Of a DNA stretch of 42,506 nt, positions 1-8,159 are shown piece by piece (within the stretch, counting starts at the first letter, position 1; every line of letters begins with the position of its first letter). A program made the position numbers and the translations under genes. Where the stretch lies: NCBI GenBank assembly GCA_903930535.1, contig CAIYYX010000119.1, positions 1 through 42,506 of the forward strand, read 5' to 3'. This DNA comes from an uncultured Sterolibacterium sp. (GTDB taxonomy: Bacteria > Pseudomonadota > Gammaproteobacteria > Burkholderiales > Rhodocyclaceae). The notes under the pieces are model-generated. The model saw only the letters and a list, made by a program, of their open reading frames with translations, had not been told where the DNA came from and searched no databases.

Positions 1-315
1 CAGTGCGGCGTCGGCGCCTATCTGTCGCGCTATGCGGTGGTCGTCGATGAAGACATCGATCCGTCCAATCTCCATGAAGTGATGTGGGCGGTGGCCACGC
101 GCACCGAACCGGATCTGGACATCGACATCATCAAGCGCGGCATGGGCTCAAAAGCCGACCCCATGTCCATCGCCTATCAGCACAAGGGCTTCAGTTCCAA
201 AGCGGTCATCGACGCTTGCCGCCCCTACGACTTCATCAATGAGTTCCCGCCCGTGGCGGAAGCGAGCAGGGAGTTGCAGGAAAAGACCCGGGCGAAATGG
301 CAGCACATTTTGTAG
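1..315 (+). CDS. UbiD-family decarboxylase, C-terminal part (5' end outside window)
   Basis: The reading frame is open from base 1 and ends at TAG 313-315, giving 104 codons of the C-terminal domain of a UbiD-type prenylated-FMN decarboxylase. It is nearly the same as the end of the complete UbiD homologue at 1483-2928: by my count 16 differences in 315 bases against 2614-2928, and only two amino-acid changes. Most differences lie in a short patch around 147-198, while the flanks are identical for about 90 bases or more. This pattern suggests recent duplication plus gene conversion. The catalytic N-terminal part is outside the window, so it cannot be said whether the gene is intact. Family members decarboxylate (or reversibly carboxylate) aromatic or unsaturated acids; the substrate here is unknown. 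Confidence 0.85.
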   Translation, partial: QCGVGAYLSRYAVVVDEDIDPSNLHEVMWAVATRTEPDLDIDIIKRGMGSKADPMSIAYQHKGFSSKAVIDACRPYDFINEFPPVAEASRELQEKTRAKWQHIL

Positions 316-357
316 GTCGGGCTGCACCCGTTCGGGTGTCTCCATCGAAAGCCCGAC
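315..357. terminator. Hairpin between convergent genes, REP-like
   Basis: An outer stem GTCGGGCT (316-323) pairs with AGCCCGAC (350-357), and an inner stem CACCCG/CGGGTG lies at 325-338. The structure sits exactly between the stop of the UbiD fragment and the stop of the opposing TAXI gene, so it could terminate transcription from both sides. No clear T-run follows. The same outer arms occur in a simple hairpin at 8160-8177, so it may also be a dispersed repeat. Confidence 0.55.
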
Positions 358-358
358 T

Positions 359-1333
359 CTAGCGTTTCTTGGGAGGCCACTCACCGACTTCCTTGTAGAA
401 CCTCTCCGCTCCCGGATGGTAGGGAACGATATTGGCCTCGGCCATCATGCTCGGTTCGAAGGTCTTCAGATACTGGGTGGAGGCCTCCAGCATGGGCTTG
501 TTCTCGTAGAGAGCCTTGGTCGTCTTGTAGACCACATCGTCTGGAACATGCGTGCTGGTCATCAGAAAGCCGCTGGAAATGATCAGGGGAACGGGCTCGA
601 TGATCCCGGGAAGCGAGGGCGAAGGCTTGAAGACCTTGATGGAGGAGGCGGGAGAGATTTTGTGCATGGCTTCGACAGCCTCGGGCGTATCTAACAGCGG
701 CAAGAAGCGCAGGCCGCCATGAGAGGCAAGAGCGAGATTGACCTCCTGGGTCTGTGCGCAGCCGGCGCAGAACATCGCAGCATCGACCTTGCCTTCGCCG
801 AGTGAAGCCATCCCTTTGAGATAGTCGGCGACGGGAAACTGCTTCATGTCGGCGGTGGATAGGCCGGCAGTGGCCAGTATCGCGTTCTGCAGCAGACGCA
901 TCACCGCCTGTGCCGTGAATTGACCGGGCATGCGCACCCCCTTCAGATCCTTCAGGGATTTGATGGGGGAATCGTTGGGCACGGCGATACCTGTGGGCAT
1001 GACGAACACCAACCCGACGAGGCGCAGCTCGGAATTCTTGCGGCCGTTGAAGGCCTCGACCCCGAGATAGGAGTTGGTCACGTCAAGCGCCTGCGCGATT
1101 GCGAACTCGACCTCGCCGCGGTTCAAAATGGGCAGGTACACCGAGGGCCCGGACATGGGTTGGACACGGGTGGTGATATTGGCTTTTTGCTGCATGACGC
1201 CTGAAATCCCTGCCCCGACCGAATAAAAACTCGAGCCCTGGGAGAGGGTCGCGACACCGACGACCTGTGCCTCGGCCGCCATCGCCGCAGACACCAGGAT
1301 CAGCGCGGACAGAAATAATTTTATCGAAATCAA
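359..1333 (-). CDS. TAXI-family TRAP transporter solute-binding protein
   Basis: This 324-residue protein has an N-terminal signal peptide (hydrophobic run, then AMAAEAQ) and the TAXI-family opening with a YSVGA-type motif followed by a GVMQQKAN stretch. TAXI proteins are periplasmic receptors that hand carboxylates to TRAP transporters. The start appears to be TTG at 1333, chosen because GGGGAG lies six bases upstream and the signal peptide begins there. No TRAP membrane subunit is in the window, so it is an orphan receptor. It is clearly paralogous to the TAXI protein at 8283-9251, sharing the VGA, TTRV, PMSG and NRGE segments. It is divergent from the UbiD gene at 1483, suggesting a shared substrate. 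The ligand is not predictable. Confidence 0.85.
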   Translation of the reverse strand: MISIKLFLSALILVSAAMAAEAQVVGVATLSQGSSFYSVGAGISGVMQQKANITTRVQPMSGPSVYLPILNRGEVEFAIAQALDVTNSYLGVEAFNGRKNSELRLVGLVFVMPTGIAVPNDSPIKSLKDLKGVRMPGQFTAQAVMRLLQNAILATAGLSTADMKQFPVADYLKGMASLGEGKVDAAMFCAGCAQTQEVNLALASHGGLRFLPLLDTPEAVEAMHKISPASSIKVFKPSPSLPGIIEPVPLIISSGFLMTSTHVPDDVVYKTTKALYENKPMLEASTQYLKTFEPSMMAEANIVPYHPGAERFYKEVGEWPPKKR

Positions 1334-1482
1334 GATCGTCTCCCCATTGCGGACATTTGGAAAACCGTCGCGCCAGGCAGGCTGTCTATTAACGCCCCAT
1401 GACGCTTTCCATCCATACTATACTGCAGATTCTGTCGGAATATGGGTCATCAACGAGCACGTTATAAAGCCAAAGGATAGCG

Positions 1483-2928
1483 ATGAAAAGCGAAGGAAAC
1501 CCTCTTGACCTGCGCGTCTGGCTGGAACAGGTCAGGGCGCTCGATGAACTGACCGAAGTCGTCGGGGCCGACTGGAATCTGGAACTGGGCGCGATCAGCG
1601 AATTGAACGCCAAGAAGGATTTGCCGCCGGCCCTGCTGTTCGACGAAATCAAGGATTATCCAAAAGGCTTTCGCCTGGTCACCTGCAGCAGCGCCAGCCC
1701 GGCAAGACTGTCGACCATGCTGCGCATGGAGACGGAGCGCTCCCCTCTGAAACTGGTGCAGGCACTGCGCGGCAAGCCCAGTGAGTGGCAGACGAATGCG
1801 GTCAATTACGATCCCGTGGTCACCGCATCCGGGCCGGTCTTCGAGAACACGCTGAGCGGCGATGCGGTCGACGTGAATCTCTTCCCCTCGCCGCTGTGGC
1901 ACGAAAAGGATGGCGGCCGCTATATCGGCACCGGCTGCATGGTGGTGACCCGCGATTTCGATTCCGACTGGGTCAATGTCGGCGCCTACCGCAACATGAT
2001 TCATGACAGGAATCATGTCGGCCTCAACATGATTCCGGCCAAGCACGGCGCCATCCAGTACCGGAAATACATGAAGGCCGGCAAACCCTTCCCGGTGGCC
2101 ATCGTGCTCGGCTGCGATCCGCTCGGCTACTGGATCTCCGGCCTCGAGGTGCCCTTCGGCATGTGCGAGTACAACTACATCGGCGCGATCATGCGGCAGC
2201 CGGTCTCGGTCGTGAATGGACCACTCACCGGCCTGCCCTTTCCCGCCGCCGCCGAGATCGTTCTCGAGGGTTGGGCCTATCCCGGGGACGAGCGCATCGA
2301 GGGTCCGTTCGGCGAGTTCCACGGCTACTATTCCAGCCAGGCAGAGACGGCGCCGGTGGTCACCATCGAGCGCATTCATTATCGCAACAACCCCATCATC
2401 ATGGGCAGTCCGCCGGCGAAGCCGCCCAACGACTACTCCTATGCCAAGGCAGTGACGCGCTCGGCCATGCTCACCGATGCCCTCCATGCCGCCGGCGTGC
2501 CCGACGTCGTGGCCGCCTGGGCGCACGAGATCGGCGGCGCCCGGATGTTCAATGTCGTGGCCATCAAACAACGCTATGCGGGACACGCCCGCCAGGCCGG
2601 CCATGTGCTCAGCCAGTGCGGCGTCGGCGCCTATCTGTCGCGCTATGCGGTGGTCGTCGATGAAGACATCGATCCGTCCAATCTCCATGAAGTGATGTGG
2701 GCGGTGGCCACTCGCACCGAACCGGATCTGGACATCGACATCATCAAGCGCGGCATGGGATCGAAGGCCGATCCCATGGCGATTGCCTACCAGCACAAAG
2801 GCTTCAGCTCGAAAGCGGTCATCGACGCTTGCCGCCCCTACGACTTCATCAATGAGTTCCCGCCCGTGGCGGAAGCGAGCAGGGAGTTGCAGGAAAAGAC
2901 CCGGACGAAATGGCAGCACATTCTGTGA
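1483..2928 (+). CDS. UbiD-family decarboxylase
   Basis: A complete 481-residue UbiD-superfamily protein that should bind prenylated FMN and catalyse (de)carboxylation of an aromatic or unsaturated carboxylic acid. The family motif EGPFGEFHGYYS is present near residue 280 and supplies the conserved acidic residues of the active site. GGARMFNVVAIKQRYAGHA and a VVVDEDID motif follow in the C-terminal half, as in non-ubiquinone UbiD relatives. The start is supported by AAAGGA about five bases before ATG. It is not the ubiquinone enzyme, because a canonical ubiD lies at 23500-24984. Its 3' end is duplicated at 1-315. The neighbours are a divergent TAXI receptor and a downstream Bug receptor, which suggests uptake plus decarboxylation of an exogenous acid. 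UbiX, which makes the cofactor, is not in the window. Confidence 0.92.
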   Translation: MKSEGNPLDLRVWLEQVRALDELTEVVGADWNLELGAISELNAKKDLPPALLFDEIKDYPKGFRLVTCSSASPARLSTMLRMETERSPLKLVQALRGKPSEWQTNAVNYDPVVTASGPVFENTLSGDAVDVNLFPSPLWHEKDGGRYIGTGCMVVTRDFDSDWVNVGAYRNMIHDRNHVGLNMIPAKHGAIQYRKYMKAGKPFPVAIVLGCDPLGYWISGLEVPFGMCEYNYIGAIMRQPVSVVNGPLTGLPFPAAAEIVLEGWAYPGDERIEGPFGEFHGYYSSQAETAPVVTIERIHYRNNPIIMGSPPAKPPNDYSYAKAVTRSAMLTDALHAAGVPDVVAAWAHEIGGARMFNVVAIKQRYAGHARQAGHVLSQCGVGAYLSRYAVVVDEDIDPSNLHEVMWAVATRTEPDLDIDIIKRGMGSKADPMAIAYQHKGFSSKAVIDACRPYDFINEFPPVAEASRELQEKTRTKWQHIL

Positions 2929-2982
2929 CGTGAAGAAATGGCGTATTGCGAACCCGGCATGGCGCATCGGCTCGCCGCCTTG

Positions 2983-3021
2983 CTGTCAAACGGTTGACAG
3001 CTTTCTTCCGCATCCTATAGG
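2983..3021 (+). promoter_or_regulatory. Sigma-70-like promoter with palindromic operator
   Basis: A perfect -35 box TTGACA (2994-2999) is followed after 16 bases by TATAGG (3016-3021). The -35 box is one arm of the inverted repeat CTGTCAA-ACGG-TTGACAG (2983-3000). A regulator bound there would block RNA polymerase. It lies about 50 bases upstream of the Bug receptor start at 3071. Which regulator family would bind cannot be told. Confidence 0.55.
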
Positions 3022-3070
3022 CTGATTTCACAATGTTCCCACAATGCCTTATTTGGCAGGAGGATTTCTC

Positions 3071-4033
3071 ATGCGTTTGATCACTTCGCTGTTGCTGCTC
3101 GCGGCGCTCGCCGCTCCCCTCGCCAACGCGCAGGACTACCCGTCCAAACCCGTCAGGATAGTGGTGCCCTACGCGCCTGGCGGCATCAACGACATCGCCG
3201 CGCGCATCCTGGGCTACAAACTCGCCGAACTCTGGAAACAGCCGGTCATCATCGACAACCGCGCCGGTGGCGGCGGTCTCATCGGCAGCGAAATCGTGGC
3301 CAAGGCGGCACCCGACGGCTATACGTTACTCATGGGGGCGGTCGGCGAGTTCTCCATCAACCAGCATCTTCACGAAAAGTATCCTTTGAATCCGTTGAAG
3401 GATTTCTCGCCCATACTGCTTGTTTCCGACACGCCCATGGTGTTTGCGGCAAATATCGGCGCCCCCTTCAACACCCTCAAGGAAATGATGGCCTATGCCA
3501 ATGCGCGACCCGAAGGTCTGGCCTACGGCACGGCAGGGATAGGCTCGCTCAGCCACCTGATGGCAGAACGCTTCGTGTATGAGACGCACACGAAAATGCT
3601 GAATGTGCCCTACAAGGGAGGAGGTCCGGCGGGGATAGCGCTCGCCGGCGGCGAGGTGCTGATCGGACCCCTGGCGGCCTCCTCGGCCATTCCCTACATG
3701 AAGTCGGGGCGGGTGAAAATGATAGCGGTCGCGACGATGCGAAGGTTTCCTCTTTTCCCGGAATGGCCTACGGTCTCTGAGTCCGGCGTGCCCGGATTCG
3801 AGGCCTCGAACTGGACGGCCCTGGTCGCGCCCGTTGGCACGCCCCGGGAGATCATTGTAAAAATAAATGCCGACGCCAATCGGGCGCTGAAAATGGCCGA
3901 CGTGCGCGAGCGCCTGACGGCTGTCAGCTCGGAGGCCATGGGTTCCACCATAGAGGAAGTCGCCGCGAAGATGAAGGACGATTCCGAGCGCTACGGCAAG
4001 CTCATCAAGGTGATGAACATCAAGCTCGAATAG
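3071..4033 (+). CDS. Bug/TctC-family tripartite tricarboxylate transporter receptor
   Basis: A periplasmic binding protein of about 320 residues with a signal peptide ending in PLANAQ, followed by the family hallmarks YPSKPVRIVVPYAPGG and DNRAGGGG, then a PDGYTLLMG segment. Bug proteins bind small carboxylates and are very numerous in Betaproteobacteria, most without adjacent TctAB membrane subunits, as here. The ATG at 3071 is chosen over an upstream in-frame ATG at 3044 because AGGAGG sits at the proper distance before it and the signal peptide begins there. A promoter with an operator-like palindrome precedes it. Placed between a UbiD decarboxylase and other small-acid enzymes, it is probably a receptor for a related acid; the ligand is unknown. 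Confidence 0.9.
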   Translation: MRLITSLLLLAALAAPLANAQDYPSKPVRIVVPYAPGGINDIAARILGYKLAELWKQPVIIDNRAGGGGLIGSEIVAKAAPDGYTLLMGAVGEFSINQHLHEKYPLNPLKDFSPILLVSDTPMVFAANIGAPFNTLKEMMAYANARPEGLAYGTAGIGSLSHLMAERFVYETHTKMLNVPYKGGGPAGIALAGGEVLIGPLAASSAIPYMKSGRVKMIAVATMRRFPLFPEWPTVSESGVPGFEASNWTALVAPVGTPREIIVKINADANRALKMADVRERLTAVSSEAMGSTIEEVAAKMKDDSERYGKLIKVMNIKLE

Positions 4034-4048
4034 CACCGCACTGCTTGT

Positions 4049-4576
4049 ATGAGCCAGTGTTTGACTATGCCCATCCTGAAACATTTTGCGGCCTACCCCG
4101 ATGAGTTGAAGCTCCAGGTTCGGCAGCTCGTCTTGCAAGGCCGACTCGGGGAGGTGTTGCGTCACAAGTATCCCGCCGCACATGCCGTGACGACAGACAG
4201 CGCACTCTACGACTATGTCCTGGAATTGAAAAACCGCTTCCTGCGCAAGACCCCGCCGCTCTCGAGGGTGGCATACGACAGCAAGCTGCGGGTGCTCAGG
4301 AATGCCCTTGGCACCCACAGCACGATTTCCCGGGTGCAGGGCAACAGGCTCAAGGCCAAGCGCGAGATCCGCGTGGCCAGCCTGTTCAAGGAGGCGCCCG
4401 CAGAATTCCTGAAAATGATCGTCGTGCATGAGTTGGCGCACCTGAAGGAGGGCGAGCACGACAAGGCCTTCTATCAGCTGTGCGTCATGATGGCGCCTGA
4501 CTACCATCAGCTCGAGTTCGACCTGCGCCTCTACCTGACGCAGTTGGAGTTGCAGCAAGGTCAAGGCGCAACATGA
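4049..4576 (+). CDS. YgjP-like (M48-related) metallopeptidase-domain protein
   Basis: A 175-residue protein with a zinc-binding motif VVHELAHLKEGEHDKAFY near residues 130-147, typical of YgjP-like/DUF45 metal-dependent hydrolases. The two His and Glu of HELAH and the downstream His are all present. The cellular role of the family is poorly defined. It starts 15 bases after the Bug gene and overlaps the next gene (panE-like) by four bases (ATGA), so it is probably cotranscribed. The start may instead be ATG at 4067; neither has a convincing ribosome binding site. Confidence 0.8.
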   Translation: MSQCLTMPILKHFAAYPDELKLQVRQLVLQGRLGEVLRHKYPAAHAVTTDSALYDYVLELKNRFLRKTPPLSRVAYDSKLRVLRNALGTHSTISRVQGNRLKAKREIRVASLFKEAPAEFLKMIVVHELAHLKEGEHDKAFYQLCVMMAPDYHQLEFDLRLYLTQLELQQGQGAT

Positions 4577-5472
4577 AGATTGCGGTGATGGGTGCCGGCG
4601 CGGTAGGCTGCTTCTACGGCGGCATGCTGGCACGCGCAGGCCATGGAGTGGTCTTGATCGGACGGCCGCAGCATGTCGCAGCGGTGCGCCGCGATGGCCT
4701 GTTCCTCGACACCCAGACCTTCAAGGCGCACGTGCCCCTGCAGGCCAGCAGCGAAGCCAGCGGCCTAAAGGGCGCGGCGCTCGTGCTCTGCTGCGTCAAA
4801 TCGACCGATACCGGGAGCGCCGCTGTGGCCATGGCTCCACACCTTGCGCCCGACGCGATCGTACTGAGTCTGCAAAACGGCGTCGATAACGCCGAGCGCT
4901 TGCAGGAGTCGCTGGGCCGCGAGGTCTTTCCGGCGGTGGTCTACGTTGCCACTGAGATGGCCGGGCCTGGCCATGTCAGGCATCACGGCCGGGGAGACCT
5001 GGTCATCGGGCCGTCGGCCGCCAGCGCGGAACTCGCCAAGTTGTTTGTCGATGCCGGGGTGCCGGTGCAGATCTCCGGCAACGTCATGGGTGAGTTGTGG
5101 GCCAAGCTGATTCTCAATTGCGCCTACAACGCCCTTTCCGCGATCACGCAACTACCCTACGGCCGCCTTGTGCAGGGTGAAGGCGTCGAGGAGGTGATGC
5201 GCGATGTGGTGCAGGAGTGCCTTGCCGTTGCCCAGGGCGAAGGGGTGAGCGTGCCCGGGAACATCTGGGAAGCCGTGCAGCATATCGCGCGCACCATGCC
5301 CGCCCAGTTCTCCTCAACCGCCCAGGACCTGGCGCGGCAAAAACGCAGCGAGATCGATCATCTCAACGGCTATGTTCTCAAGAAGGGCCAGGCGCTGGCC
5401 ATCCCCACGCCCGTCAATCGCGCCCTCCACGCCATCGTCAAGTTGCTCGAAGGCCGTGCCGCGGCCGCTTGA
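4573..5472 (+). CDS. 2-dehydropantoate 2-reductase family protein
   Basis: A 299-residue NAD(P)-dependent oxidoreductase of the ApbA/PanE family. The N-terminus has the Rossmann motif GAGAVG (residues 7-12) followed by a GGMLARAGHGV helix. The C-terminal half has the family segment GELWAKLILNCAYNAL, which carries the catalytic lysine region. PanE reduces 2-dehydropantoate to pantoate in coenzyme A synthesis, but many paralogues reduce other 2-oxo acids. Its placement in an accessory region next to a Bug receptor and an alpha-hydroxyacid dehydrogenase makes a catabolic role possible. The start overlaps the stop of the preceding gene (ATGA), implying translational coupling. Confidence 0.85.
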   Translation: MKIAVMGAGAVGCFYGGMLARAGHGVVLIGRPQHVAAVRRDGLFLDTQTFKAHVPLQASSEASGLKGAALVLCCVKSTDTGSAAVAMAPHLAPDAIVLSLQNGVDNAERLQESLGREVFPAVVYVATEMAGPGHVRHHGRGDLVIGPSAASAELAKLFVDAGVPVQISGNVMGELWAKLILNCAYNALSAITQLPYGRLVQGEGVEEVMRDVVQECLAVAQGEGVSVPGNIWEAVQHIARTMPAQFSSTAQDLARQKRSEIDHLNGYVLKKGQALAIPTPVNRALHAIVKLLEGRAAAA

Positions 5473-5499
5473 TGGCTTCCGGATTGCCCGCTTCGACCA

Positions 5500-6747
5500 T
5501 CACGCCCGTCTGACCATCGCCGCCTTCAAATCCTTGATCGACGGCGCACCGACCTGTTGCATGGCGCCGCGCAATTCGATGCGCAGCAGTTCCATGACGC
5601 GCTCGACCCCCGGTTGACCGAACGCGCCCAGCCCCCAAAGATAGGGCCGGCCGATGCATACGCCGGTTGCCCCCATGGCGAGCGCCTTGACGATGTCGGT
5701 GCCGCGACGGAAACCGGAGTCGACAAAGATGGGCATCCGGCCCTTCACGGCCTCGACGATTTCCGGCAAAGCGTCGATGCTGGAGCGGCCGGAGTCCTCG
5801 CTGCGGGCGCCGTGATTGGAGACGATGATCGCGTCGATGCCCGCGTCGGCGGCAAGCACCGCATCCTCCCAGGCGAGAATCCCCTTGAGCACCATTTTCA
5901 TCTTGGTGGTGTCGCGCAGCCGTTTGATGAAATCCCAGTTCATCGCGGAAGACTGGATATTGCTCAGCCCGGAGAGATCGACGCCATCGTAAATCGGTTT
6001 GTGGCGCTGGTCTGCCGCGAGACTGCTGCGGTCGTGGCAGCCTGAGCAGTTGCGGCTATCGCTGGGCCGGAGACGAAACAGGGTTTCCTGATTGCGACCA
6101 CCGCTGCGGTCTACCGTCACCGCCACGGCGTGACATCCGGCCTGCTCCGCACGTTTGACGTGGTGCGCGGCGACAGCAAATTTATTGGTGGCATACAGCT
6201 GGAACCATAGCGGCTTTCCGCGCGTGGCCATGACGTCCTCGACCGCTGTGGTGGATTGGGTCGAAAGAATCTGCAGGTGGTCGCCGGACTTGGCCGCCCT
6301 GGCGACGCCTGTTTCGCCGTCGACGTGATAAGCCTTATGGCCGCCGGTGGGCGCAATGATGATGGGCGAATCGAATTTGATGCCGAGGAAGTCGACGCTC
6401 ATGTCGACCTTCGAGACATCGACCAGCCGCCGCGGCCGCAGCTGAAATTTGAGAAAACCCTCGCGATTGGCGCGCAGCGTGACTTCGTCGTCGATGCCTG
6501 AGGCCATGTAGCCGAAATGTGCGGGCGGCACGTTCTGCCGCATCACCGGCTCGAAATCGAAGACGTTGATCGCCTCCTTGGGGGTCTTGATCAGATTGTT
6601 CGGATCGAGGGCCGCCCAAGTGAGCGGGTCAGGAAGCCTGGCCTTCGGCAGCAGGGCTTCGGCGAGCACGCTGTTGCCTGCGAACAACGGGCTGGCAGCG
6701 AGGAACTGCAGGAACTTGCGCCGGCTGTCGGCTTGGTCGATCGACAC
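5500..6747 (-). CDS. FMN-dependent alpha-hydroxyacid dehydrogenase, Tat-exported, with CXXCH
   Basis: A 415-residue protein of the lactate/glycolate oxidase family. The TIM-barrel motifs are visible: FGYMASG with the active-site Tyr near residue 80, QLYA near 184, VLKGI with the FMN Lys near 288, and SNHGAR with the catalytic His near 312. The N-terminus has a twin-arginine signal, SRRKFLQF at residues 8-15 followed by a hydrophobic stretch, so the folded flavoprotein is probably exported to the periplasm. Residues 234-238 are CSGCH (6034-6048), a c-type heme site, placed in the variable loop after the VDRSGGRN segment. Together these suggest a periplasmic flavocytochrome c passing electrons from a 2-hydroxy acid to the respiratory chain. 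Heme attachment is inference from the motif. The gene is convergent with panE-like. Confidence 0.88.
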   Translation of the reverse strand: MSIDQADSRRKFLQFLAASPLFAGNSVLAEALLPKARLPDPLTWAALDPNNLIKTPKEAINVFDFEPVMRQNVPPAHFGYMASGIDDEVTLRANREGFLKFQLRPRRLVDVSKVDMSVDFLGIKFDSPIIIAPTGGHKAYHVDGETGVARAAKSGDHLQILSTQSTTAVEDVMATRGKPLWFQLYATNKFAVAAHHVKRAEQAGCHAVAVTVDRSGGRNQETLFRLRPSDSRNCSGCHDRSSLAADQRHKPIYDGVDLSGLSNIQSSAMNWDFIKRLRDTTKMKMVLKGILAWEDAVLAADAGIDAIIVSNHGARSEDSGRSSIDALPEIVEAVKGRMPIFVDSGFRRGTDIVKALAMGATGVCIGRPYLWGLGAFGQPGVERVMELLRIELRGAMQQVGAPSIKDLKAAMVRRA

Positions 6748-6898
6748 GATGGTTTCCTCTCCGGAAAAAACAGTTATGCGGAAGCAAAGGGGCCGGCAGC
6801 GGTCCCTTTGCCTGTCCTTCAGCTAGGGAATCCGTCGGCGCGATTGCCACGGCCCTAGGGGCCTCGCAATGACGAAGTTGTACTTGATCAGCATTTCC

Positions 6899-7048
6899 CT
6901 AGGGATGCAGAATGAGCTTCTCAACGCGCCAGTTCAGCAATTCGGCGACGAACACCCCATTCTCGGATGGGCAGGCGATCACAGGCACCTGCTGCGCGAA
7001 CAGCGACGGGCAGAAGAGCATGAGTAACGCAACAAGCCAATGTTTCAT
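6899..7048 (-). pseudogene. Relic of a secreted NHL-repeat protein (start joined to end)
   Basis: A 49-codon frame with a strong ribosome binding site (AAAGGAGG just before the ATG at 7048) and a convincing signal peptide ending LFCPSLFAQQ. It then passes directly into GVFVAELLNWRVEKLILHP and stops. That last segment looks like the final blade of an NHL/six-bladed propeller protein, in which VYVAD..NWRVQKL-type strands are typical. I read it as a large in-frame internal deletion, with the original 5' and 3' ends kept. An alternative is a genuine small secreted peptide. It lies inside the otherwise gene-free stretch 6748-7218; the rest of that stretch shows nothing convincing beyond a signal-peptide-like frame starting at 7145 on the plus strand. 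Confidence 0.5.
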
Positions 7049-7218
7049 GAATCCTCCTTTTGTTATATGGGGATCGCCTGCAACCCTTTTTCGCGTTCAC
7101 TCTACGCTTGAATGGCGGTGCTTGGGGGAGCGGCACACAAGGCCATGAAGCGTTGCAGTATCGCCGCGGCAATCCTCATTTCAGCTGCGAATGTCTTCGC
7201 GTTCATCCCGAGGCATAC

Positions 7219-8022
7219 CTATACCCGCCATCCCGCCAGGGATCTCGCTCTCAGGCTGGCCTCTGCCGGATCGAGTTGCGGATCCCAGTCCTTGGCGATG
7301 AAACGGCAAGCGGAGATGCCGTCGGAGGCCTTTGACATCAGCCAGCGGATGGGCGCTGCCATCACCTCGGGCTGGATCAGCGTCGTGCGGTCAGCGGTTT
7401 GCTGCAGCGGAATCATGCGGGTATTGGCCGGTCCGCCGGGCAACAGGGCATTGACCGTCACACCGCTGCCTTCGAGATCTCTCGACCAGATCACCGTGGC
7501 TGCCTCGAGTGCAGCCTTGGTCTGACCGTATGGCGAGCATTCGGCGGCGAGCATGGTCGGATAGCTGGTCACAATATTCACTATCCTGCCCCAGCCCTGG
7601 GCCATCAGGTGCGGAACCACGGCCCGGGCCATCAGGTAGGGCCCGGTGACGTTGGCATCGATGACGCCGCGCCACACCGTTTCATCGACCTCATAGAACT
7701 TCTGCTTGACCTCGAGTTCCACGCCCTCATTCTTCAGGCGCCGCGCCGCGTTATTGACCAGGCCGTGGACGGCGCCGAAGCGCCTGACCGTGGCGGCGAC
7801 GGCTGCAGCGCATTCCAGGGCGTTGCCGACGTCGCAGTGGAGCGGCAGGATGCGGTCGGCGAAAGCGCCTTGGCCGGCGCGTTGAAGAAGCTTGGCCATC
7901 TCGTCATCGCTCATCGGCAAGTCCAGGGCGGCAACCCGCGCTCCGGCAGCGGCAAGGGCCAGCGTCATGGCGCAGCCCAGACCACGGGCGGCGCCGGTAA
8001 TCATCACTACAGTGTCTTTCAT
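7219..8022 (-). CDS. Short-chain dehydrogenase/reductase
   Basis: A 267-residue classical SDR. The cofactor motif TGAARGLG is at residues 9-16, NNAA at 90-93, catalytic Ser near 153 and the YxxxK pair at 165/169 (SPYGQTK). The family oxidises or reduces hydroxyl/keto groups with NAD(P); the substrate is not predictable. The start at 8022 is chosen because the Rossmann motif follows directly. An upstream in-frame ATG at 8079 adds 19 residues that do not look like an SDR. It is divergent from the TAXI gene at 8283 across a 260-base gap holding a hairpin repeat at 8160. Confidence 0.87.
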   Translation of the reverse strand: MKDTVVMITGAARGLGCAMTLALAAAGARVAALDLPMSDDEMAKLLQRAGQGAFADRILPLHCDVGNALECAAAVAATVRRFGAVHGLVNNAARRLKNEGVELEVKQKFYEVDETVWRGVIDANVTGPYLMARAVVPHLMAQGWGRIVNIVTSYPTMLAAECSPYGQTKAALEAATVIWSRDLEGSGVTVNALLPGGPANTRMIPLQQTADRTTLIQPEVMAAPIRWLMSKASDGISACRFIAKDWDPQLDPAEASLRARSLAGWRV

Positions 8023-8159
8023 CGGAGGGTCATCCAGTCGGGTGATCGGCGCGCACATGCACGCCGGCGGCGAACTCATTCTAGCGTCTTAGGGAAGGCT
8101 TATCACGGCCTGGCTCGTTGCCTCTACCTAGTAGTCAGTCAAGCTGCTGTTAATGTGTT

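Noticed and set aside
1462-2967. 501-codon open frame on the minus strand
   Set aside because: Antisense to the UbiD gene with shadow-type composition; the UbiD motifs on the plus strand are decisive.
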